Positions 1 through 7,665 of a DNA stretch of 64,000 bases are shown here, one piece after another (position 1 is the first letter of the stretch; each line of letters opens with the position of its first letter). The notes beneath the pieces are model-generated. The model searched no databases. It was not told the DNA's origin and saw nothing but the letters and a program-made list of their open reading frames with translations. Location: contig NZ_JAQQLE010000003.1 of NCBI RefSeq assembly GCF_028548475.1, positions 1 to 64,000 of the forward strand, written 5' to 3'. The DNA comes from Vogesella margarita (GTDB lineage: Bacteria; Pseudomonadota; Gammaproteobacteria; Burkholderiales; Chromobacteriaceae). A program made the position numbers and the translations under genes.

Positions 1-128
1 CATTCGCTGGTACAACGAAAAGCGAATCAAGCTTTCCCTAGGGGCACGCAGCCCCCTAGAGTATCGGGAAAGTCTTGGTTTGGCAGCATAAACAAGTCCA
101 AGATTTTGTCCGCACCCCCACCTGGTCA
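1..128 (+). mobile_element. IS3-family insertion sequence, 3' end only
   Basis: The right end of an IS3-type element enters from the left edge of the window. It carries the last 29 codons of the transposase and then a short end. The best right boundary is position 128, because reading inward on the minus strand gives TGACCAGGTGGGGGTGCGG, with the 5'-TG typical of IS3-family tips. Past that point an hsdM coding frame begins on the minus strand, so the element appears to sit inside hsdM. The other inverted repeat and the target duplication lie outside the window, so the exact boundary is inferred. Confidence 0.65.
2..91 (+). CDS. IS3-family transposase OrfB, C-terminal fragment
   Basis: The frame open from position 2 reads [20 protein letters not shown], then YRESLGLAA and a stop at 89-91. 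The pattern W-Y-N-x-x-R-I-x-x-x-L-x-x-x-S-P-x-x-Y-R is the characteristic C-terminus of IS3-family DDE transposases, just past the catalytic glutamate. The rest lies outside the window, so activity cannot be judged. Confidence 0.75.
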   Translation: MRWYNEKRIKLSLGARSPLEYRESLGLAA

Positions 129-276
129 CTTTTGCACGCTGTTTTACAGCATAACGAAGGAAAATCAGCCCGAGTACTGGATTCGAGAACTCGGAAGGCT
201 TCAGGCCGGTGTTGGCCCAAAGTTGATCTGCGGCAGACCACAGACGGGATTCAATCTGGCTTAGGTTCGATGACAT
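129..276 (-). pseudogene. hsdM: type I restriction-modification methyltransferase HsdM, interrupted N-terminal fragment
   Basis: Reading from an ATG at 276, the minus strand encodes [20 protein letters not shown], continuing [20 protein letters not shown] and RYA. This matches the N-terminal helical domain of HsdM, the DNA adenine methyltransferase subunit of type I systems (typical form: [33 protein letters not shown]). The match stops at about codon 49, where the IS3 end begins, so the gene is cut near its start. The methyltransferase motifs (GxGxxG, NPPF) would lie beyond the insertion, outside the window. The protein is too short to be functional. Confidence 0.7.
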
Positions 277-350
277 GTTTGCTGTTACTTCTAGCGCAAG
301 GCCGTAAATATTTATATGGGATTCTAATGGTTCTTGGTTATCTCAGGTAG

Positions 351-482
351 CTATCTGAAAGTTCGATCCACTCCGAGCTGCGTAAGGACGAACCGGCCAG
401 AGTCCGTCAGGACGTACAACGCTACGCCTTCTACTCCATGCCGACCACCGAGCGTGTGAAGTTCAAGCATCTGAGCCGCTAA
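351..482 (+). pseudogene. C-terminal fragment of an unrecognised, probably phage-derived gene
   Basis: A frame with an in-frame stop at 348-350 runs to TAA at 480-482 and ends ELRKDEPARVRQDVQRYAFY followed by SMPTTERVKFKHLSR. It has no credible start codon, and its codon usage looks like real coding sequence. It lies 9 bases before the KilA-N gene and on the same strand, so it may be the tail of a preceding phage gene. I do not recognise the family. Confidence 0.35.
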
Positions 483-491
483 GGGGGTGTC

Positions 492-926
492 ATGGAGAAT
501 CTGATCACCAAGGAATACCAAGGGATGCCGTTCGTCTTCCGTGAGGACGGCTACTTCAACATGACCAAGGCGGCTGAGAAGTTCGGTAAGCGTCTGGACA
601 AGTTCTTCTCTACCGACGAGACCCGTGAATACATCGAGGCTCTGGATTCGATCTCAAATACCACCGAAAGGGGGGAATTGATCCAGACCCGCCGTGGGAA
701 CGGTGGCACTTGGGCACACCCCAAGCTGGCTATCCGCTTCGTCCAATGGCTGGACGTTCGCTTTGCCGTCTGGTGCGACTCGATCATCGAAGACATCCTG
801 ACCAAGAAAGCAGACCTGACCATCACCAAACCTCAAGAGTCGGCCACCGTTGCCGCGAGTCAAGCAGGGTTTGGTCTGGAAAGTGCCGTCTATGTGGTCG
901 TTTTCCTGTGGGAGTCACCGCGTTAA
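492..926 (+). CDS. KilA-N domain protein (phage type), probably truncated
   Basis: The protein has 144 residues. Residues about 8-115 match the KilA-N domain, a DNA-binding fold of large DNA viruses and temperate phages. Visible signatures are GYFNMTKAAEKFGKRLDKFF, then GNGGTWAHPKLAIRFVQWLD and FAVWCDSIIEDI. After about residue 125 the sequence becomes low in similarity and ends abruptly, which suggests that the original C-terminal domain was lost and replaced by frame-shifted DNA. Related phage proteins act as antirepressors or regulators; the role here is unknown. It lies between an interrupted hsdM and the tRNA-Ser genes, fitting a decayed integrated element. Confidence 0.7.
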   Translation: MENLITKEYQGMPFVFREDGYFNMTKAAEKFGKRLDKFFSTDETREYIEALDSISNTTERGELIQTRRGNGGTWAHPKLAIRFVQWLDVRFAVWCDSIIEDILTKKADLTITKPQESATVAASQAGFGLESAVYVVVFLWESPR

Positions 927-1008
927 GCAGCGAAAGGACAGGCAGGAAGAGTCAGAATTGGCAAAAACACCACTGATCATACGTGTGGTAAAAGCGTGTG
1001 GTAAATGG

Positions 1009-1061
1009 AAAAAGCCAGAATTCTGTAACCCATTGATTAGGTTAAGAATTCTGGCTTTTTT
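1009..1061 (-). terminator. intrinsic terminator of the tRNA-Ser operon
   Basis: AAAAAGCCAGAATTCT at 1009-1024 pairs with AGAATTCTGGCTTTTT at 1045-1060, a 16-bp stem. Both flanks carry A/T runs, so it can act in both directions. It lies directly downstream of the minus-strand tRNA genes and downstream of the plus-strand KilA-N gene. Confidence 0.8.
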
Positions 1062-1067
1062 GAATGC

Positions 1068-1158
1068 TGGCGGAGAGGGGGGGATTCGAACCCCCGTTAG
1101 GGTATTACCCTAAACACGCTTTCCAGGCGTGCGACTTAAACCACTCATCCACCTCTCC
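1068..1158 (-). tRNA. tRNA-Ser(GGA), copy 2 of a tandem pair
   Basis: Read on the minus strand, the gene starts GGAGAGGTGGATGAGTGG, has the anticodon loop CTGGAAA (anticodon GGA) and a long variable arm typical of class II serine tRNAs. It carries the T-loop GGTTCGAATCC and ends CCTCTCC-G-CCA with an encoded CCA. The acceptor arms GGAGAGG/CCTCTCC pair perfectly. Length is 91 nt including CCA. Its 3' end faces the phage-like remnant, and tRNA 3' ends are common integration sites. Confidence 0.95.
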
Positions 1159-1206
1159 GTGAGGTGTACTGCAACATCACGTCGCGCTGGCGACACAATG
1201 AAAATC

Positions 1207-1297
1207 TGGCGGAGAGGGGGGGATTCGAACCCCCGTTAGGGTATTACCCTAAACACGCTTTCCAGGCGTGCGACTTAAACCACTCATCCACCTCTCC
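1207..1297 (-). tRNA. tRNA-Ser(GGA), copy 1 of a tandem pair
   Basis: This copy is identical to the one at 1068-1158, with the same GGA anticodon, variable arm and encoded CCA. The two are 48 bases apart and are probably cotranscribed from the promoter at 1345-1373 towards the terminator at 1009-1061. Perfect identity suggests recent duplication or gene conversion. Confidence 0.95.
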
Positions 1298-1344
1298 AGA
1301 TGGCCCGTTTGCCTGCGTTTGATCTCAAGCAATCGAGGAGGCGC

Positions 1345-1373
1345 ATTGTATAAGCGAGTCGGCCGTTACGCAA
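1345..1373 (-). promoter_or_regulatory. sigma-70 promoter for the tRNA-Ser pair
   Basis: On the minus strand, TTGCGT (1368-1373) is followed after 17 bases by TACAAT (1345-1350). The sequence after the -10 box is GC-rich (GCGCCTCC), the type of discriminator associated with stringent control of stable RNA genes. The distance to the first tRNA is about 47 bases. Confidence 0.65.
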
Positions 1374-1442
1374 GTTTTTTATGCGACATGTACGAGACGA
1401 CGTTAAAATCGGCCGATCGATTCTCTACTGGTGGTTCTCCCG

Positions 1443-3035
1443 ATGCGCATTGCACTTGCCCAGTTCAACCCGGTTGTCGGCGACATTGCCGGCAACACCC
1501 GCAAAATCCTCGAGCTGGCCAGAACGGCCATGGCGCAGGGTGCCGACGTGCTGGTCACGCCGGAGCTGGCGCTGACCGGCTACAGCCCGGAAGACCTGCT
1601 GCTGCGCGAACACTTCTACCGCGCCATTGCCACCGGCCTCGACGAACTGGAAATGCTGGACGGCATCACGCTGGTGATCGGCCACCCTGCCCGCCTCGGC
1701 AACGAGCGCTTCAATGCCGCCACCGTGCTGCGCGACGGCAACCGCTTGGGCCAGTACCACAAGATGCTGCTGCCCAACAACGAAGTGTTCGACGAGTGCC
1801 GCTACTTCACCCCCGGCGCCGCGCCGCTGGTGTTCGAGCAGAACGGCGTCAGGGTCGGCATCATCATCTGCGAGGACGGCTGGTCGATTGAGCCCGCGGC
1901 CGAAGCCGCCGATGCCGGCGCCGAGGTGATCGTGTCGCTGAACGCGTCGCCGTTCCACCGCAACAAGATCGCCACCCGTCACGAGGTGATGCGCTACCGG
2001 GTACAGGAAACCGGCCTGCCGATGGCCTACGTCAACCTCACCGGCGGCCAGGACGAACTGGTGTTCGACGGCGCCTCGTTCGCGCTGAACAAGGCCGGCC
2101 AAGTGGTGGCGCAGGCCGCCGCCTACGATGACGAACTGCTGCTGCTCGACGTGGTGGATGGCGACATCGTTGCGGCCAACCTTGCGTCGCTGCCGGATGA
2201 ACTGGAGAGCGCGTACCGCGCGCTGGTGGTCGGCGTGCGCGACTACATTACCAAGAACGGCTTCCCCGGCGCGCTGCTGGGTCTGTCCGGCGGCATCGAC
2301 TCCGCGCTGACGCTGGCCATTGCGGTGGATGCGCTGGGCGCCGACAAGGTGCACGCGGTGATGATGCCCTCACGCTACACCGCCGACATCAGCGTCGACG
2401 ACAGCCGCGACATGGTGCAGCGCGTCGGCGTGAAGTACGACGAGATCGAGATCTGGCCGATGTACGAGAGCTTCATGAACGCGCTGGCGCCGTCGTTCGC
2501 CGGCCTGCCGATGGACACCACCGAGGAAAACCTGCAGGCGCGCATCCGCGGCACCCTGCTGATGGCGCTGTCCAACAAGTCCGGCAAGCTGGTGCTGACC
2601 ACCGGCAACAAGTCGGAGATGACCACCGGCTACTGCACGCTGTACGGCGACATGGCCGGCGGCTTTGCCGTGCTGAAAGACGTGGCCAAGACGCTGGTCT
2701 TCGCGCTGTGCCGCTGGCGCAACACCCAGGGCGAGATCATCCCCGAGCGCATCATCACCCGGCCGCCGTCGGCGGAGCTGCGCCCGGACCAGAAAGACCA
2801 GGACAGCCTGCCGCCGTACGACGTGCTGGACGCGATCATGGAGCGCTACGTCGAGCACAACCAGTCCGCCGCCGACATCGTCAAGGCCGGCTTTGCCGAG
2901 GCCGACGTAGCCAAGGTGGTGCGCCTGCTGAAGATCAACGAGTACAAGCGCCGCCAGGCGCCGGTCGGCCCGCGCATCACCCATCGCGGCTTTGGCAAGG
3001 ACTGGCGCTACCCGATTACCAACCGCTTCAGTTGA
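1443..3035 (+). CDS. nadE: glutamine-dependent NAD+ synthetase
   Basis: The 530-residue protein makes NAD+ from deamido-NAD+, ATP and glutamine, the last step of NAD synthesis. The N-terminal nitrilase-type glutaminase domain shows the Glu-Lys-Cys triad: Glu41 in TPELALTGY, Lys107 in YHKMLLPN and Cys143 in IICEDGW. The C-terminal synthetase domain carries the PP-loop SGGIDS at about residue 282 and TTGNKSE further on. I chose the ATG at 1443 (MRIALAQFNP) over an upstream GTG at 1431 because family members begin there. lolA follows 64 bases downstream on the same strand. nadC lies elsewhere in the window (13431). Confidence 0.95.
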   Translation: MRIALAQFNPVVGDIAGNTRKILELARTAMAQGADVLVTPELALTGYSPEDLLLREHFYRAIATGLDELEMLDGITLVIGHPARLGNERFNAATVLRDGNRLGQYHKMLLPNNEVFDECRYFTPGAAPLVFEQNGVRVGIIICEDGWSIEPAAEAADAGAEVIVSLNASPFHRNKIATRHEVMRYRVQETGLPMAYVNLTGGQDELVFDGASFALNKAGQVVAQAAAYDDELLLLDVVDGDIVAANLASLPDELESAYRALVVGVRDYITKNGFPGALLGLSGGIDSALTLAIAVDALGADKVHAVMMPSRYTADISVDDSRDMVQRVGVKYDEIEIWPMYESFMNALAPSFAGLPMDTTEENLQARIRGTLLMALSNKSGKLVLTTGNKSEMTTGYCTLYGDMAGGFAVLKDVAKTLVFALCRWRNTQGEIIPERIITRPPSAELRPDQKDQDSLPPYDVLDAIMERYVEHNQSAADIVKAGFAEADVAKVVRLLKINEYKRRQAPVGPRITHRGFGKDWRYPITNRFS

Positions 3036-3099
3036 ACGCGACCGCGACGCGGCGGTCCTAGCACTGCTGACGACCGTCCGCGCCTGTCAAAGGAATCAC

Positions 3100-3702
3100 A
3101 TGAAGAAAGCCCTACTCGGCCTGCTGCTGGCCGCCACGCTGCCGGTACACGCCGCCGCGCTGCCCCAGTTCAAGGCCTTTATCGCCGGCACCAGGACCCT
3201 GGCCGCCGATTTCACCCAGACGGTGAGCGGCAAGCAGCGCCAGGAAACCGCACACGGCACCATGCAGATCCAGCGCCCCGGCAAGCTGCGCTGGACCTAC
3301 GCCCAGCCGTTCGAGCAGCTGATCGTCGGTGACGGCAAGACGCTGTGGCTGTACGACAAGGAGCTGGCCCAGGTCACCCGCCGCGACCAGGCCGGTGCGC
3401 TGGGCAACTCGCCAGCGGCACTGCTGGCCGGCAGCAATGCCATCGAGCGCGACTACCAGCTGCGCGAAGTCGGCAAGACCGGCAAGGTGGAATGGCTGGC
3501 CGCCAGCCCGAAAAAGGCCGACAACACGTTTGAATCGATCAAGATGGGTTTCAGCGCCAACCAGCTGGTGGAAATGGAGCTGGCCGACAGTTTCGGCAAT
3601 GTCACCCGCATCCAGTTCAAGAACCTGCAGCGCAACGTCAAGGTCAACCCGGCGCAGTTCCGCTTCACCCCGCCCGCCGGCGTCGACGTGGTCGGCGAAT
3701 AA
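3100..3702 (+). CDS. lolA: outer-membrane lipoprotein carrier protein LolA
   Basis: This 200-residue periplasmic chaperone takes lipoproteins from the LolCDE transporter to LolB at the outer membrane. A signal peptide is clear: MKKALLGLLLAATLPVHAAA with a likely A-x-A cleavage. The mature part has LolA hallmarks: LAADFTQTV, then GTMQIQRPGKLRWTYAQPFE and LIVGDGKTLWLYDKEL. The ATG at 3100 follows an AAAGGA-type ribosome site. It is probably cotranscribed with nadE and ends at a strong terminator. Confidence 0.93.
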   Translation: MKKALLGLLLAATLPVHAAALPQFKAFIAGTRTLAADFTQTVSGKQRQETAHGTMQIQRPGKLRWTYAQPFEQLIVGDGKTLWLYDKELAQVTRRDQAGALGNSPAALLAGSNAIERDYQLREVGKTGKVEWLAASPKKADNTFESIKMGFSANQLVEMELADSFGNVTRIQFKNLQRNVKVNPAQFRFTPPAGVDVVGE

Positions 3703-3716
3703 GTCGCCCATTGCAA

Positions 3717-3745
3717 GAAAGCCGGGCCCGCGGTCCGGCTTTTTT
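3717..3745 (+). terminator. intrinsic terminator after lolA
   Basis: AAGCCGG and CCGGCTT form the stem, followed by TTTTTT, 15-40 bases after the lolA stop. It ends the nadE-lolA transcript just before the uptake-like palindrome. Confidence 0.8.
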
Positions 3746-3750
3746 ACGCC

Positions 3751-3772
3751 TTGCGGCCAACGTTGGCCGCAA
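3751..3772. repeat. perfect palindrome of the 13-base uptake-like word
   Basis: Two overlapping inverted copies of TGCGGCCAACGTT (3752-3764 and 3759-3771) form a 22-base perfect palindrome between the convergent genes lolA and rraA. It can form a hairpin at the 3' end of both transcripts. Confidence 0.85.
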
Positions 3773-3776
3773 GGGC

Positions 3777-4256
3777 TTACAGCAGCGGCGTCGCCGACAG
3801 CAGCAGCCCGTCCTCGTCGACGTACAGCCAGTGGCCGGGTACGAATTCCACCGCACCGAAGGCCAGCACCAGGTCGCGCTGCCCTTCGTTGCGCTTCACG
3901 GTTTTCTTCGGGTTGGTATCCAGCGCGCGCACGCCGATGTCGAGCGCGTTGATGGCCACCGAATCGCGGATGCAGCCGTAAATCACCACGCCCTCCCAGC
4001 CGTTCTTCACCGCCAGCTCGGCAATCTGGTCGCCCAGCAACGCGCAGCGTTTGGAGCCGCCGCCATCGACCACCAGGATCTTGCCCTGCCCCGGCTCGGC
4101 CAGCACTTCGCGCACGCGGGTATTGTCCTCGTACACCTTCAGCGTCACCACCTGGCCGGCAAAGCGGGCGCGGCCGCCGTAGGCGCGGAACATCGGCTCC
4201 ACCACCGCCACGCGGCCCTCGTTGGCATCGTAGAGGTCGGTTGTCAGGAAACTCAT
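3777..4256 (-). CDS. rraA: RraA family protein (RNase E regulator / HMG aldolase family)
   Basis: The 159-residue protein belongs to the RraA/MenG-like family. E. coli RraA binds RNase E and slows RNA decay; other members are 4-hydroxy-4-methyl-2-oxoglutarate aldolases. Visible signatures are MFRAYGGRARFAGQVVTLKV, KILVVDGGGSKRCALLGDQI and VVIYGCIRDS, with the Gly-rich loop and Arg-Asp pair used for substrate and Mg2+ in the aldolase forms. The ATG at 4256 has AAGGAG six bases upstream. It follows panD but is separated from it by a terminator, so it is probably a separate unit. Sequence alone does not decide between the two functions. Confidence 0.85.
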   Translation of the reverse strand: MSFLTTDLYDANEGRVAVVEPMFRAYGGRARFAGQVVTLKVYEDNTRVREVLAEPGQGKILVVDGGGSKRCALLGDQIAELAVKNGWEGVVIYGCIRDSVAINALDIGVRALDTNPKKTVKRNEGQRDLVLAFGAVEFVPGHWLYVDEDGLLLSATPLL

Positions 4257-4284
4257 GCTTTCTCCTTTTCTCGTTTGTGTTCAG

Positions 4285-4314
4285 ACAATAAAAAGCCGCC
4301 TCTACGGGCGGCTT
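4285..4314 (-). terminator. intrinsic terminator after panD
   Basis: On the minus strand AAGCCGCC-CGTAGA-GGCGGCTT is followed by TTTATTG. It lies 26 bases past the panD stop and closes the pcnB-to-panD gene series. Confidence 0.8.
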
Positions 4315-4339
4315 GGTTCGAACGAGTCACACGGCAGCA

Positions 4340-4720
4340 TCAGGCCGGCTGCACCGGCGTCAGCGACGCCAGCTCGGTCATCTGGTTGCGCTCGTCGACG
4401 AACACCAGCTTCGGCGTGTGATTCGCCAGCTCGCTGTCTTCGTAGGCAGCGAACGAGGCGATGATCAGCAGGTCGCCGGGCGCGGCGCGACGCGCGGCGG
4501 AACCGTTGACCGAGATCACGCCGGAGCCGCGCTCGGCACGGATGGCGTAGGTGGCGAAACGCTCGCCGTTGGTCACGTTCCAGATCTGCACTTCTTCGTA
4601 TTCCTTGATGTCGGCCGCTTCCAGCAGGTTTTCATCGATGGCGCAGGAGCCGATGTAGTGCAGTTCGGCGTGGGTGGTGGTGACGCGGTGAAGCTTGGAT
4701 TTCAGCATGGAGCGCTGCAT
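4340..4720 (-). CDS. panD: aspartate 1-decarboxylase
   Basis: PanD (126 residues) turns L-aspartate into beta-alanine for pantothenate. It is a pyruvoyl enzyme that cleaves itself before a serine. The cleavage site Gly-Ser is seen in [10 protein letters not shown] (about residues 23-25), with the conserved [18 protein letters not shown] before it and [32 protein letters not shown] after it. The start at 4720 ([12 protein letters not shown]) fits the family; an upstream extension reads into the spacer. It follows panC by 37 bases. Confidence 0.95.
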   Translation of the reverse strand: MQRSMLKSKLHRVTTTHAELHYIGSCAIDENLLEAADIKEYEEVQIWNVTNGERFATYAIRAERGSGVISVNGSAARRAAPGDLLIIASFAAYEDSELANHTPKLVFVDERNQMTELASLTPVQPA

Positions 4721-4757
4721 GGTTCGGTCTTCCTGTTGTTGCTTGCGGCGCGGCGGG

Positions 4758-5591
4758 TCAGCGCGCCACTTCGATATTGTCAATCAGCCGGGTGCGACCC
4801 AGACGGGCCGCCGCCAGCACCACCAGCCGCGCCTCGCCGACATGGGCGATCTCCAGCGTGTCGGCCTGGCGGATCTCGACGTAGTCCACGCGCCAGCCGT
4901 GGCCATTCAGCTCGTCGCAGGCGGCCTTCTCCAGCGCCGCGTAATTGCTGTCGCCGGCCTGCAGCGCCGCGCGGATGGCGGACAGCTGGCGGTACAGTCG
5001 CGGCGCCTCGGCGCGTTCTTCGGCGCTGAGGTAGCCGTTGCGCGACGACAGCGCCAGGCCGTCATCGGCACGGCCGGTGTCTACCGGCACAATCTCGATC
5101 GGCATGTTGAGGTCGTCGACCATGGCACGGATCACGTGTAGTTGCTGGAAGTCCTTCTTGCCGAAGCAGGCGACGTCCGGCTGCACGATGTTGAACAGCT
5201 TGGCGACCACAGTGGCCACACCTCGGAAGTGCCCCGGACGGAAGGCGCCGCACAGCTCGTTCTGGATATGCGGCGGCTCGACGTTGAAGTCCTGCTTGAT
5301 GCGCGGATACAGCTCGCGCTCGTCCGGGAAGAACAGCACCGCAACACCGGCGGCGCGCAGCTTGTCGCCGTCGGCTTCGAAGGTGCGCGGGTAGGCGTCG
5401 AAATCCTCGCCCTGGCCGAACTGCAGGCGGTTGACGAAGATGCTGACCACCACCTGTTCCGCGTGCTGATGCGCGGCGGCGACCAGTGCCAGATGGCCTT
5501 CGTGCAGGTTGCCCATGGTCGGGACGAAGGCGACACGGCCGGCGGTTTTGCGCCAGGCACGCAGTTCGGCGATGCTACGGATGATTTGCAT
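4758..5591 (-). CDS. panC: pantothenate synthetase
   Basis: PanC (277 residues) joins pantoate and beta-alanine with ATP through a pantoyl-adenylate. The nucleotidyltransferase signature [16 protein letters not shown] is at about residues 23-38 (HxGH form). [20 protein letters not shown] and [16 protein letters not shown] (KMSKS-like SSRN) follow. The ATG at 5591 gives [13 protein letters not shown], the normal start. It sits 7 bases after panB. Confidence 0.96.
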   Translation of the reverse strand: MQIIRSIAELRAWRKTAGRVAFVPTMGNLHEGHLALVAAAHQHAEQVVVSIFVNRLQFGQGEDFDAYPRTFEADGDKLRAAGVAVLFFPDERELYPRIKQDFNVEPPHIQNELCGAFRPGHFRGVATVVAKLFNIVQPDVACFGKKDFQQLHVIRAMVDDLNMPIEIVPVDTGRADDGLALSSRNGYLSAEERAEAPRLYRQLSAIRAALQAGDSNYAALEKAACDELNGHGWRVDYVEIRQADTLEIAHVGEARLVVLAAARLGRTRLIDNIEVAR

Positions 5592-5598
5592 GCTGACC

Positions 5599-6390
5599 TC
5601 AGAAACAGTGTTCGGGAGCCGGAAAGGAACCATCCTTCACCGCGCTGACGTAGCCGGCCACCGCACCCTGGATGCTTTGTGCCTCGGCCATGAAATTCTT
5701 CACGAAACGGGCTTTCTTGCCCGGGTACACGCCCAGCACGTCGTACAGCACCAGCACCTGGCCGGAGACATCGCGGCCGGCGCCGATACCGATGGTCGGC
5801 ACCCCGCACTCCTGACTGATGCGTGCTGCCAACGTTGCCGGCACGCACTCCATCAGCACCAGCGTGGCGCCGGCTTCGGCCAGCGCGCGGGCATCGGCCA
5901 GCACGCGCTCGGCGTCGCTCTCGCTCTTGCCCTGCACCTTGTAACCGCCAAAGGTGTTCACGAACTGCGGCGTCAGGCCGATGTGCGCGCACACCGGCAC
6001 GCCGCGCTGCACCAGAAAGCGCACGGTGTCCGCCATGAAGGCGCCACCCTCGATCTTGACCATGTGCGCGCCGGCCTGCATCAGGCGCGCGGCATTGGCA
6101 AACGCCTGGGCCGGGCTTTCCTGGTAGCTGCCGAACGGCATGTCGGCCAGCACCATGGCGCGCTTGGCGCCGCGTGCCACGCAACGGGTGTGATACTCCA
6201 TTTCCGGCATGGACACCGGCAGGGTCGAGTCTTCACCCTGCATCACCATGCCCAGCGAATCCCCTACCAGCAGGATGTCGACACCGGCTTCGTCCAGCAG
6301 GGTGGCGAAGCTCGCGTCGTAGCAGGTCAGCATGCTGATCTTGTGACCCTCGGCCGCCATGGCCTGCAAAGTATTAACGGTTATTTTCAT
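5599..6390 (-). CDS. panB: 3-methyl-2-oxobutanoate hydroxymethyltransferase
   Basis: PanB (263 residues) transfers a hydroxymethyl group from methylene-THF to ketoisovalerate, the first step to pantoate. Signatures include [40 protein letters not shown] (metal-binding Asp) and [14 protein letters not shown] (catalytic Glu region). A long ORF extension reaches 6441, but the ATG at 6390 ([11 protein letters not shown]) fits the family. No panE is visible nearby. A 113-base spacer upstream contains a possible structured leader. Confidence 0.96.
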   Translation of the reverse strand: MKITVNTLQAMAAEGHKISMLTCYDASFATLLDEAGVDILLVGDSLGMVMQGEDSTLPVSMPEMEYHTRCVARGAKRAMVLADMPFGSYQESPAQAFANAARLMQAGAHMVKIEGGAFMADTVRFLVQRGVPVCAHIGLTPQFVNTFGGYKVQGKSESDAERVLADARALAEAGATLVLMECVPATLAARISQECGVPTIGIGAGRDVSGQVLVLYDVLGVYPGKKARFVKNFMAEAQSIQGAVAGYVSAVKDGSFPAPEHCF

Positions 6391-6503
6391 GTTCTGTATT
6401 TCCTCGTTGCGTGCAGCTGCGACCGGGGTGCGGGTGACCACCCGGGTACGCAGGGACGGCCGCGGCGCGGAACTGATGGCTCCGCCTTCCGGCCTGACAG
6501 GGT
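6391..6503 (-). promoter_or_regulatory. structured spacer / possible leader of panB
   Basis: The 113 bases between the kinase stop and panB contain, on the minus strand, CTGTCAGGCCGGAAGG and then CGGAGCCATCAGTTCC. A nested hairpin GAAC-CUG-UCA-GGC...GCC-AU-CAG-UUC can form, with a bulged A. The GUCAGG/GGAAGG words recall the SRP RNA core, but the conserved AGCAGC partner is absent. Its position before panB makes a leader RNA possible. No terminator is seen, so this is a weak call. Confidence 0.25.
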
Positions 6504-7142
6504 TCAGATACCCTTGTTGAAGTAACTGCGTTGGCCTCGCATCTCGCTGATGCAGCGCAACAATAGCCCGAAATCATCATCACCTTCAACCAAATCAAGA
6601 TGATCGGTGTTGACGATCAACAGCGGCGCGCCCTCGTAGCCATGGAAAAACGTGCTGTAGGCGGCGTGGACACGCTGGACATAGCCCTCCGGCAATGGCG
6701 GCAGCGTCCCGCTGGCCACCGCGCGATCAAGCCGCTGCTGCACCGTTTCCGGCGACGCCTGCAGGTAGATCACCAGGTCCGGCACCGGATGGGAGCGCAA
6801 CACCGCCGGCGCGATGCGGCGGTACAGCGCCAGCTCGTCGTCTTCCAGCGTCAGCTCGGCAAACAGCGCGTCCTTCTCGAACAGGAAGTCGGACACCAGC
6901 GGTGTCGCCAGCAAGTCACCGTTGAGCATGTCATGGGCGGCATCGGCACGCTGCAACAGGAAGGACAGCTGGGTGGCGAGGCCGTGATGCGGAGGGTTGC
7001 GGTAGAAACGTTCGAGAAACGGGTTCTGTGCCGCACTCTCCGTCAGCAGGCGCACCGACCAGTGCTCCGCCAGCCGGCGCGCCAGGTCGGCCTTGCCGGA
7101 AGCGATGGGGCCTTCCACCACGACATAGCGCAGTTGCGTCAT
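6504..7142 (-). CDS. deoxynucleoside kinase family protein
   Basis: The 212-residue protein belongs to the dNK/dGK family (P-loop kinases that phosphorylate deoxynucleosides). The P-loop is GPIASGK near residue 10; DRAVASG and [16 protein letters not shown] fit the lid and substrate regions. The ATG at 7142 ([11 protein letters not shown]) has AAGGAG six bases upstream, which favours it over the GTG at 7145. In Neisseriales and other betaproteobacteria this gene lies between folK and panB, as here. Substrate specificity cannot be read from the sequence. Confidence 0.87.
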   Translation of the reverse strand: MTQLRYVVVEGPIASGKADLARRLAEHWSVRLLTESAAQNPFLERFYRNPPHHGLATQLSFLLQRADAAHDMLNGDLLATPLVSDFLFEKDALFAELTLEDDELALYRRIAPAVLRSHPVPDLVIYLQASPETVQQRLDRAVASGTLPPLPEGYVQRVHAAYSTFFHGYEGAPLLIVNTDHLDLVEGDDDFGLLLRCISEMRGQRSYFNKGI

Positions 7143-7179
7143 CACATACTCCTTGGAGGGGCAGCCCTGCTGCCGGGGT

Positions 7180-7665
7180 TCAGTTACTGCGCGGCAGGCG
7201 ACTGACGCCGCTACCGTCGAGCGCGGCGGCGATGTCGCCGACCCGGCCCTGCGGCAACAGCCGCTCTGGCGCCATTTCCGCCAGCGGCAGCATCACGAAG
7301 GCACGCTCGTGCATGCGCGGATGTGGCAGGGTCAAAAACTCGCTGTCACGCGTGACGCCGTCCATCAGCAGCAGGTCAAGGTCCAGCACTCGCGGCGCAT
7401 TGCGGAAGCTGCGCACGCGGCCGAAGTCCTGCTCCAGCTGCAGCAGCTGCGCCAGCAGCGCGTCGGCATCCAGCGCGGTGTCCACCTCGCACACCGCGTT
7501 GATGAAATCGGGTTGATCGGCGTAGCCGACCGGCGCGGTGCGATAGCAGGCGGAACGGCGCACCAGCCGCGTGGACGGCAATGCGGCCAACCTTTGCAGT
7601 GCCGCCTCCACCTGTTGCACCGGATTTTCCAGATTGCTGCCCAGCGCAATCACCGCCAGGGTCAC
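7180..7665 (-). CDS. folK: 2-amino-4-hydroxy-6-hydroxymethyldihydropteridine pyrophosphokinase
   Basis: FolK (161 residues) moves pyrophosphate from ATP to hydroxymethyldihydropterin in folate synthesis. The family pattern is clear: ALGSNLENP near the start, RVRSFRNAPRVLDLDLLLMD (RxxxRxxPRxLDLDLL, with the two Mg2+ aspartates) and LPHPRMHERAFVMLPLAE. Its ATG overlaps the last bases of pcnB (7662-7665), indicating translational coupling. It contains an exact copy of the 13-base repeat at 7582. Confidence 0.96.
   Translation of the reverse strand: MTLAVIALGSNLENPVQQVEAALQRLAALPSTRLVRRSACYRTAPVGYADQPDFINAVCEVDTALDADALLAQLLQLEQDFGRVRSFRNAPRVLDLDLLLMDGVTRDSEFLTLPHPRMHERAFVMLPLAEMAPERLLPQGRVGDIAAALDGSGVSRLPRSN
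7582..7594 (+). repeat. uptake-like 13-mer, inside folK
   Basis: Exact TGCGGCCAACCTT on the plus strand, within folK, which reads on the opposite strand. Confidence 0.8.

Noticed and set aside
75-350. A 91-codon plus-strand frame near the left edge
   Set aside because: It crosses the IS3 end and the hsdM fragment on the opposite strand, and has no family resemblance or ribosome site.
1068-1297. The two tRNA-Ser copies as attL and attR of an integrated element
   Set aside because: Only 48 bases separate them, they are complete and identical, and they share one promoter and terminator; a tandem duplication is simpler.
6391-6503. SRP (4.5S) RNA or TPP riboswitch before panB
   Set aside because: GUCAGG and GGAAGG recall the SRP core, but the AGCAGC partner and the long flanking helix are lacking. 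The TPP core (CUGAGA and ACCUGAUCUGGAUAAU) is absent.
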